The translations under genes were made by a program, and so were the position numbers. Shown piece after piece: positions 5,634 to 10,506 of a DNA stretch of 10,506 nt; within the stretch, counting starts at the first letter, position 1, and each line of letters begins with the position of its first letter. Origin of the DNA: Thermodesulfobacterium sp. (GTDB lineage Bacteria; Desulfobacterota; Thermodesulfobacteria; Thermodesulfobacteriales; Thermodesulfobacteriaceae); NCBI GenBank assembly GCA_021163085.1, contig JAGGXL010000076.1:1-10506 (forward strand). The letters are read 5' to 3'. The notes below the pieces were generated by a model, which saw nothing but the letters and a program-made list of their open reading frames with translations, was not told the DNA's origin and did not search any database.

Positions 5634-6740
5634 TTATCTTTCTCTTTTTCCTTCAATGAATTCTAAAACCATCTGTTTAGCAACATAATCAGGAAACTGC
5701 TTAGGAGGATGCTTCATAGTATAAGCAGAAATTGAAATTAAAGGCCCTCCTACTTTTCTATCCTTAGCAAGTTTAGCACATCTTATAGCGTCTATTGCAG
5801 AACCTGCAGAATTTGGAGAATCTTCTACTTCCAATTTCACTTCTACAGACATAGGAACTCCACCAAAATGTTCTCCTTCAAGCCTTATATAAGCAATCTT
5901 TTTATCTTTTAACCAAGGAACCCAATCTGAAGGTCCAATATGTATATTTTCCCATCCAATATCATAGGGGATTAGACTTGTTACTGCTTCTGTTTTGGAT
6001 ACCTTTTTGGTTTTAAGTCTTTCTCTTTCAAGCATATTTAAAAAGTCCGTATTACCACCAAAATTTAGCTGATAGCTTCTTCTTATGGGAATACCTCTAT
6101 CCACAAAAAGTTGAACCAGAGCTCTGTGTAAAATTGTTGCTCCTAATTGAGATTTTATATCATCTCCTACAGCAGGTATTCCTTCCTTTTCAAACTTTTC
6201 TCCCCATACAGGATCAGATACAATAAAGGTAGGCATAGCATTTACAAAGGCAGTTCCTGACTTCAAACAAGCCTCAGCATAAAATCTGGCAGCAGCCTCA
6301 GAACCTACAGGCACATAATTAATCAATACATCTGCCTTCACATCTTTAAGAACTGCTACCACATCTTCCATTTCGTCTTCTTTTTCAGAAGACAATACAA
6401 ATGTTTTTTCTTGAGGAAAATCTTTCATATGAGAAGCCATACTATCAAGTACTTTTCCTTTTCTAACTTTAACTCCGAGTTTGGGAATATCTCTATAAAA
6501 ATTAGTTGTGCAATTGGGAAGACTGAAAATAGCTTTTGAAACATCTTTCCCGACTTTTCTCTCATCTATATCCCAAGCAGCAACAATCTCTATATCAAAA
6601 GGTTTGTACCCTCCTATGTCAGGAACCATAATCCCTTCAATATTTTTTAATCCTCTTTCTTTATAATAAAAAATCCCCTGAACCAACGAACTGGCACAAT
6701 TTCCAACACCTACAATAGCCAAACGCACTTTTTTAGACAT
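5634..6740 (-). CDS. ino1: myo-Inositol-1-phosphate synthase
   Basis: NAD-dependent enzyme converting D-glucose 6-phosphate to L-myo-inositol 1-phosphate, the entry to inositol compounds (phosphatidylinositol-type lipids, or the thermophile solute di-myo-inositol phosphate). The 368-residue protein has the N-terminal Rossmann motif IVGVGNCASS (9-18), the family's active-site segment GDDIKSQLGAT (192-202), NFGGNTDF (226-233) and DSPNSAG (307-313). Its length and sequence style match the shorter archaeal/actinobacterial/Thermotoga type, not the ~500-residue eukaryotic type. The start is ATG 6740, placed by GGAGG at 6746-6750; a GTG at 6746 overlaps that element. It is followed tightly by dapL and preceded by an 87-nt gap after gyrA. 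No inositol monophosphatase or DIP synthase gene is visible, so the end product is unknown. Confidence 0.93.
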   Translation of the reverse strand: MSKKVRLAIVGVGNCASSLVQGIFYYKERGLKNIEGIMVPDIGGYKPFDIEIVAAWDIDERKVGKDVSKAIFSLPNCTTNFYRDIPKLGVKVRKGKVLDSMASHMKDFPQEKTFVLSSEKEDEMEDVVAVLKDVKADVLINYVPVGSEAAARFYAEACLKSGTAFVNAMPTFIVSDPVWGEKFEKEGIPAVGDDIKSQLGATILHRALVQLFVDRGIPIRRSYQLNFGGNTDFLNMLERERLKTKKVSKTEAVTSLIPYDIGWENIHIGPSDWVPWLKDKKIAYIRLEGEHFGGVPMSVEVKLEVEDSPNSAGSAIDAIRCAKLAKDRKVGGPLISISAYTMKHPPKQFPDYVAKQMVLEFIEGKRER

Positions 6741-6745
6741 AAACA

Positions 6746-6750
6746 CCTCC
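6746..6750 (-). promoter_or_regulatory. Shine-Dalgarno of ino1
   Basis: The minus strand reads GGAGGTGTTTATG: GGAGG lies five bases before ATG 6738-6740 and covers part of an in-frame GTG (6744-6746), which rules that codon out. The arrangement is the same as at dapL (GGAGGTGATTATG). Confidence 0.85.
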
Positions 6751-6806
6751 CTTATGTCTCGGCTATTTAAAATTTAAAATTCTTAAACAAGATAACATAA
6801 AACCTA

Positions 6807-6812
6807 ATTATA
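6807..6812 (-). promoter_or_regulatory. possible -10 element for ino1-dapL-folK
   Basis: A perfect TATAAT lies on the minus strand in the 87-nt gap between gyrA and ino1, placing a start near 6800 and a leader of about 60 nt. No good -35 lies 16-18 bp upstream and the region is very AT-rich, so this may be chance. No terminator hairpin is seen in the gap. Confidence 0.3.
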
Positions 6813-6827
6813 ATCAATTTAATTTTT

Positions 6828-9221
6828 TTATATGACAGAAATTCCTGTAACATACTCACTTGGTAAAAGTGAAATTAGTCTCACACCTTTAGTAGCTCTT
6901 CCTTGTTCTGGAATTTCTTTGTCCTTAATTCTTATCACTTTACCAGAGCTTGAAAAAATTAATATATCCTCTTTTCCGCTCAAAGCTTCTGCTCCTGCTA
7001 TTTTACCAGTTTTTTCACTTATACTATGTCCAATAATACCTTTTCCACCTCTACCCTGAATTCTAAACTCTTTAAAAGAAGTTTTTTTGCCAAAACCTTT
7101 TTCAGTAATAGTAAACAGGAAACCTTCTTCTCGAGTTTTTACAATTCCTACAACCTCATCCTCTTTTCCAACTCTTATCCCTATTACACCTTCTGATTGC
7201 TTTTTAGTTATCCCAATATCTTTTCCTGAAAAATGGATGGTTAAACCTTTCTTAGTGATAATTAATAAATTATCTTTTTCATGGATTATGACACCACTTT
7301 TTAAATAATCTCCTTCTTTCAGTTTTATTGTTACAGAACCACTTTTTCTGAGATTTTTTATTTCTGAAATATTCATTTTTTTTATAATTCCTTTGACTGT
7401 AACAAGAACCAAAAATCCTTCATCCACACAAGGTAGAAGAAAAGAAACATCATCATCTAAATAGGAAGTTAAATTTTTAATATGAATACCCTTAGCAGTT
7501 CTACCAAAAAAATTAATATTACTTAAGTCTAAAGGATAAACCCTTCCCTTTTTTGTAAATACCCATAAGAGTGAATCAGAATCCACCTGTAAAGCACTCT
7601 TTAGTCTTTCATCTGAAGAAAATGCAAGACTTCCTTTACCTCCTCTTTTTTGAGAAGAAAATGTATCGGAACTTAATTTTCTTATATATCCCTCTTCGCT
7701 TAGTAATACCAAAACCAGTTCCTTAGGAACTCTTTCTTCTAAGCTTAAAATTTCTTCTTTATCTTCCTCAATAATCTGGGTTTTTCTTGTATCTCCATAT
7801 TTTTCTTTAATTTCCTTTAACTCTTCTTCAATTACTGTGAATAAAGTTGGCTCATGGGTAAGTATTTTCTTATAGTAGCTGATAGTTCTCTTTAATTCTT
7901 CATACTCTAACAATATTTTTTCTCTCTCTAAAGCGGTAAGCCTTTGGAGCCTGAGATTTAAAATTTCTTGAGCCTGAATATCAGTAAAACCAAATCTTCT
8001 TATGAGTTTTTCTTTTGCTTCACGAGGTGTTTCTGATTTCTTGATAAGTTCTATTATTTCATCTATATGAGATAAAGCTTTCAAAAAACCTTCTAAAATA
8101 TGTGCTCTTTCTTCAGCTTTTCTCAAATCATATTGAGTTCTTCTTAAAACAATTGTTTTTCTCCAGTTAAGAAAATTTTGAAGAATTTCTTTTAGGGTTA
8201 GAACTTCTGGCTTACCATTAACCAGTGCCAGCATAATAATTCCAAAAGTAGTTTGCAGAGGGGTCATATCATAAAGCTTTTTTATAATGGTATGTGGAGC
8301 CTTTGTCCAATCTTTTTTCAATTCAACTACAATTCTTATCCCTTCCCTATCAGACTCATCTCTTATTTCTGATATTCCGTCTATTTTTTTATTTTTTACA
8401 AGCTGAGCGATTTTTTCTACAATTTTGGCTTTACTTGTTTGATAAGGAATTTCAGTAAAAACAATCCTCAGCTTCTCTTTTTCCTTTTCTAACTTATATT
8501 TTGCTTTTATTTTTATTAATCCTTTTCCTGTGGTATAGGCAGACCTTATGCCCTCTTTCCCTATAATAAAACCACCAGTGGGGAAATCAGGGCCTTTTAC
8601 ATATTCCATAAGCTCTTCAATATTTAAATCTGGATTTTTTAGAAGTGCTATTAACCCATCCACCACTTCAGAAAGATTATGAGGAGGAATATTAGTTGCC
8701 ATACCAACTGCAATTCCAGAAGAACCATTAATTAAAAGATTGGGAATTTTTGAAGGCAAAACAACAGGCTCTTTAAGAGTATTGTCATAATTAGGCACAA
8801 ATTCTACAGTTTCTTTTTCTATATCTGCAAGAAGATCGTGAGCAATTTTTGCCAATCTAACTTCTGTATATCTCATTGCTGCTGGGGGATCTCCATCTAT
8901 AGAACCAAAATTTCCCTGTCCATCAATTAAGGGATATCTCATAGTAAAATCTTGAGTCATTCTAACCAGAGCTTCATAAACAGGCATATCTCCGTGAGGA
9001 TGATATTTTCCTATAACTTCTCCTACAATTCTCGCACTTTTTTTATAAGGTTTGTTCCAATCGCTACCAATTTCATACATTGCATAAAATATTCTTCTCT
9101 GAACAGGTTTAAGACCATCCCTTACATCAGGAAGTGCTCTCCCAACTATTACACTCATAGCATAGTCTAAGTAAGATTCCTTTAATTCCTCTTCCAGAGG
9201 AACAACCACAACCTCTCCCAT
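6828..9221 (-). CDS. gyrA: DNA gyrase subunit A
   Basis: Breakage-reunion subunit of gyrase, which works with GyrB in a heterotetramer to introduce negative supercoils. The 797-residue product has the N-terminal ESYLDYAMSVIVGRALPD block, the winged-helix core with KYHPHGD (72-78), and catalytic Y118 in AMRYTE. A coiled-coil region (about 355-480) is followed by a C-terminal beta-pinwheel. The GyrA box QKRGGKG at 524-530 argues for gyrase rather than topoisomerase IV ParC, and degenerate blade repeats follow (FGRTAKG 572-578, QGRGGKG 722-728, QGRATKG 773-779). At the position of E. coli Ser83 there is Met79, and at Asp87 Glu83. The ATG follows GGAGG (9232-9236) with a ten-base spacing, and that element lies within the end of plsC five bases upstream. 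gyrB is not in the window. Confidence 0.96.
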   Translation of the reverse strand: MGEVVVVPLEEELKESYLDYAMSVIVGRALPDVRDGLKPVQRRIFYAMYEIGSDWNKPYKKSARIVGEVIGKYHPHGDMPVYEALVRMTQDFTMRYPLIDGQGNFGSIDGDPPAAMRYTEVRLAKIAHDLLADIEKETVEFVPNYDNTLKEPVVLPSKIPNLLINGSSGIAVGMATNIPPHNLSEVVDGLIALLKNPDLNIEELMEYVKGPDFPTGGFIIGKEGIRSAYTTGKGLIKIKAKYKLEKEKEKLRIVFTEIPYQTSKAKIVEKIAQLVKNKKIDGISEIRDESDREGIRIVVELKKDWTKAPHTIIKKLYDMTPLQTTFGIIMLALVNGKPEVLTLKEILQNFLNWRKTIVLRRTQYDLRKAEERAHILEGFLKALSHIDEIIELIKKSETPREAKEKLIRRFGFTDIQAQEILNLRLQRLTALEREKILLEYEELKRTISYYKKILTHEPTLFTVIEEELKEIKEKYGDTRKTQIIEEDKEEILSLEERVPKELVLVLLSEEGYIRKLSSDTFSSQKRGGKGSLAFSSDERLKSALQVDSDSLLWVFTKKGRVYPLDLSNINFFGRTAKGIHIKNLTSYLDDDVSFLLPCVDEGFLVLVTVKGIIKKMNISEIKNLRKSGSVTIKLKEGDYLKSGVIIHEKDNLLIITKKGLTIHFSGKDIGITKKQSEGVIGIRVGKEDEVVGIVKTREEGFLFTITEKGFGKKTSFKEFRIQGRGGKGIIGHSISEKTGKIAGAEALSGKEDILIFSSSGKVIRIKDKEIPEQGRATKGVRLISLLPSEYVTGISVI

Positions 9222-9226
9222 CTTTA

Positions 9227-9955
9227 TTACACCTCCCTGATTTTCGTAGGCATTTCAAGACCTTTTAAAATTTTTTCTCTAACCATTTGAGCTAATTTCT
9301 CTTTATCCCTTCCACTTAAATTTTCTATTTTTACAGGTTCATCTATATAAACTTTAACTTTTTTGCCGGCTGAAACCCTAAACCAAAGAGCCCCCTTAGG
9401 TAAAATGTCTCTTGTTCCCAAAATTGTTACAGGGACTACAGGAACTTTGCTTCTTAATGGAATTATAAATCCTCCAAGCTTAAAAGGCAAAAGCTCTCCT
9501 GTAGGACTTCTTGTCCCTTCTGGGAAAATAACAAGAAACACTCCTTCCTTAATTCTTTCTACACAGGCTAAAACACTTCTTAAACCTTCCTTGGGATTTT
9601 CTCTTTCTACAGGAACATACCCCAAAGCTTTTATTCCCCAGCCAAAAAAGGGGATTTTAAAAAGACTTTTTTTGGCTAAAAACCTGACATTATAAGACTC
9701 CAAAACCTTTTCAAGAACAGGTATATCAAGCTGACTTTGATGATTAGCCATAAAAATATAAATGCCTTTGGGAAGTTCCTTCTTTTTTATGACTTCTACT
9801 TTTATTCCAAGAATCTTAAGAAGCCCTTTACACCAAAGAGTAGCAAAAAAATGTTTCCTAATTAAAATAGCCATTGTACCAAAAGTAGGAACTGTCAAAA
9901 TAAGATATAACCAAAGAAAAAAATTTCTTAAAATTTCTTCTAATTTTCTAAGCAT
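9227..9955 (-). CDS. plsC: 1-acyl-sn-glycerol-3-phosphate acyltransferase (PlsC family)
   Basis: Probably acylates lysophosphatidic acid to phosphatidic acid at the cytoplasmic membrane, the second acylation of phospholipid synthesis. The 242-residue protein has the four acyltransferase motifs: NHQSQLD (71-77, catalytic H72 and D77), GYVPVER (112-118), FPEGTRS (144-150) and VPVVPVTI (171-178). A hydrophobic N-terminal segment (about 11-32) anchors it. The ATG begins one base after the stop of the upstream amidotransferase gene (TAAAATG), and no Shine-Dalgarno is visible, so translation probably depends on reinitiation. gyrA follows five bases after the stop. Other acyltransferases of this superfamily share the motifs, so the exact acceptor is inferred. 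Confidence 0.92.
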   Translation of the reverse strand: MLRKLEEILRNFFLWLYLILTVPTFGTMAILIRKHFFATLWCKGLLKILGIKVEVIKKKELPKGIYIFMANHQSQLDIPVLEKVLESYNVRFLAKKSLFKIPFFGWGIKALGYVPVERENPKEGLRSVLACVERIKEGVFLVIFPEGTRSPTGELLPFKLGGFIIPLRSKVPVVPVTILGTRDILPKGALWFRVSAGKKVKVYIDEPVKIENLSGRDKEKLAQMVREKILKGLEMPTKIREV

Positions 9956-9956
9956 T

Positions 9957-10506
9957 TTAATAAAAACTGAGAAAATTTCTCAAAAGAATAACTCCTTCAG
10001 GAATGTCATCACTTCTAAAATCCCAGTTCTTAGGAGGTACTTTATATAAAGACCATCTTTCAAGAGAGGTTCCTATAGATTCTGGATGAAATTGTACCCC
10101 TTCTATAGGTAACTCTTTATGTCTTATTCCCATAATTTCTCCATCTTCAGCTTGGGCAGAAATTTCAAAAAAGGAAGGCAAAGTTTCAAAATCTATTGCC
10201 AGGGAGTGATATCTCATTCCTGAGAAGGAATTGGGAAGTCCTGAAAAAATTCCTCTTCCATCATGAAAAATTTGAGAAATTTTACCATGCATAAGCTTTT
10301 TTGCTTTTACAATCTTTGCTCCAAAAGCAGCACCTATGCACTGGTGTCCAAGGCATACTCCTAAAATCGGAACTTTGCTTTTAACTTTTTTAATCAGCTC
10401 AACCGATATTCCTGCTTCCTTAGGGGTGCAGGGACCAGGAGAAATAATAATATGGGTTGGGTTTAAATCTAAAGCCTCATCAGGTGTTAAAGCATCATTT
10501 CTAAAA
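9957..10506 (-). CDS. Type I glutamine amidotransferase, TrpG/PabA (partial, N-terminus outside window)
   Basis: Glutaminase subunit that supplies ammonia to anthranilate synthase or aminodeoxychorismate synthase; many bacteria use one protein for both. The reading frame is open through the right edge of the window, giving 182 visible residues that begin FRNDALTPDEA; about 40 residues are missing. Visible signatures are ISPGPCTPKEAG, the nucleophile elbow GVCLGHQC with the Cys codon at 10353-10355, LMHGK, RYHSL, and GVQFHPES carrying the catalytic His and Glu. Between FHPES and the terminal LLRNFL lie some 25 extra residues (about 9996-10070) where the family usually has only a few. The ATG at 10292 inside LMHGK is not the start, since family residues continue upstream. 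plsC follows after one base. TrpG and PabA cannot be told apart here. Confidence 0.93.
   Translation of the reverse strand, partial: FRNDALTPDEALDLNPTHIIISPGPCTPKEAGISVELIKKVKSKVPILGVCLGHQCIGAAFGAKIVKAKKLMHGKISQIFHDGRGIFSGLPNSFSGMRYHSLAIDFETLPSFFEISAQAEDGEIMGIRHKELPIEGVQFHPESIGTSLERWSLYKVPPKNWDFRSDDIPEGVILLRNFLSFY

Noticed and set aside
6744..6746. GTG as the ino1 start
   Set aside because: It overlaps the GGAGG element; ATG 6738-6740 is correctly spaced.
8952..9170. Plus-strand open frame opposite the start of gyrA
   Set aside because: It is antisense to the conserved breakage-reunion domain and has no recognisable features.
9363..10049. Plus-strand open frames opposite plsC and the amidotransferase
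   Set aside because: Antisense shadows of genes with intact catalytic motifs.
10290..10292. ATG inside the amidotransferase as its start
   Set aside because: The frame continues upstream to the window edge with the family's GVCLGHQ nucleophile motif and SPGPCTP, so the gene is cut by the window rather than short.

Overview
The window reads as ordinary chromosome of an AT-rich thermophilic bacterium. The protein genes are dominated by A/T at third positions, while the rRNA fragment at the left end is strikingly GC-rich with GC-clamped stems. That contrast is the usual mark of a thermophile with a low-GC genome. The gene set (PleD-like diguanylate cyclase, myo-inositol-1-phosphate synthase, LL-diaminopimelate aminotransferase, a TRASH/YHS-type metal-motif protein) would fit the Thermodesulfobacteria or a similar deep-branching anaerobic lineage. 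This placement is inference from 16S appearance and gene content, not from a search.

Layout, left to right. Positions 1-345 hold the first ~345 nt of a 16S rRNA gene on the minus strand; the rest of the rRNA operon lies outside the window. Its leader and promoter region (346-638) contains two perfect palindromes just ahead of the 16S 5' end, a boxA-like antitermination element, and two closely similar tandem promoters, each TTGACA with a 16-bp spacer. Immediately upstream of the rRNA promoters, also on the minus strand, is a REC-REC-GGDEF response regulator (639-1892). From a short divergent promoter region, a DUF429 putative RNase H-fold protein (1975-2643) and mreB (2713-3744) run on the plus strand. 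The 3' end of mreB overlaps convergently with the end of a long minus-strand cluster.

That cluster occupies 3728-10506. In transcription order it holds a trpG/pabA-type glutamine amidotransferase (cut by the right window edge), a PlsC acyltransferase, gyrA, myo-inositol-1-phosphate synthase, dapL, folK and a small membrane-anchored TRASH/YHS-like protein. Most junctions are 0-11 nt or overlapping, so these functionally mixed housekeeping genes (aromatic/folate precursor, lipid, DNA topology, inositol, lysine/peptidoglycan, folate, unknown metal protein) are probably co-transcribed. The one larger gap, 87 nt between gyrA and ino1, holds a possible internal promoter. Possible thematic links are folate (trpG/pabA and folK), cell envelope (plsC, dapL, mreB) and inositol phospholipid or solute synthesis (ino1, plsC).

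No mobile element, CRISPR array, tRNA, phage gene or defence system was seen. The most unusual structure is the pair of back-to-back perfect palindromes in the rRNA leader together with the duplicated rRNA promoter. Smaller points of interest are a probable non-ATG start for folK, a probably leaderless DUF429 gene, an apparent insertion near the C-terminus of the amidotransferase, and a methionine at the usual quinolone-contact serine of GyrA.
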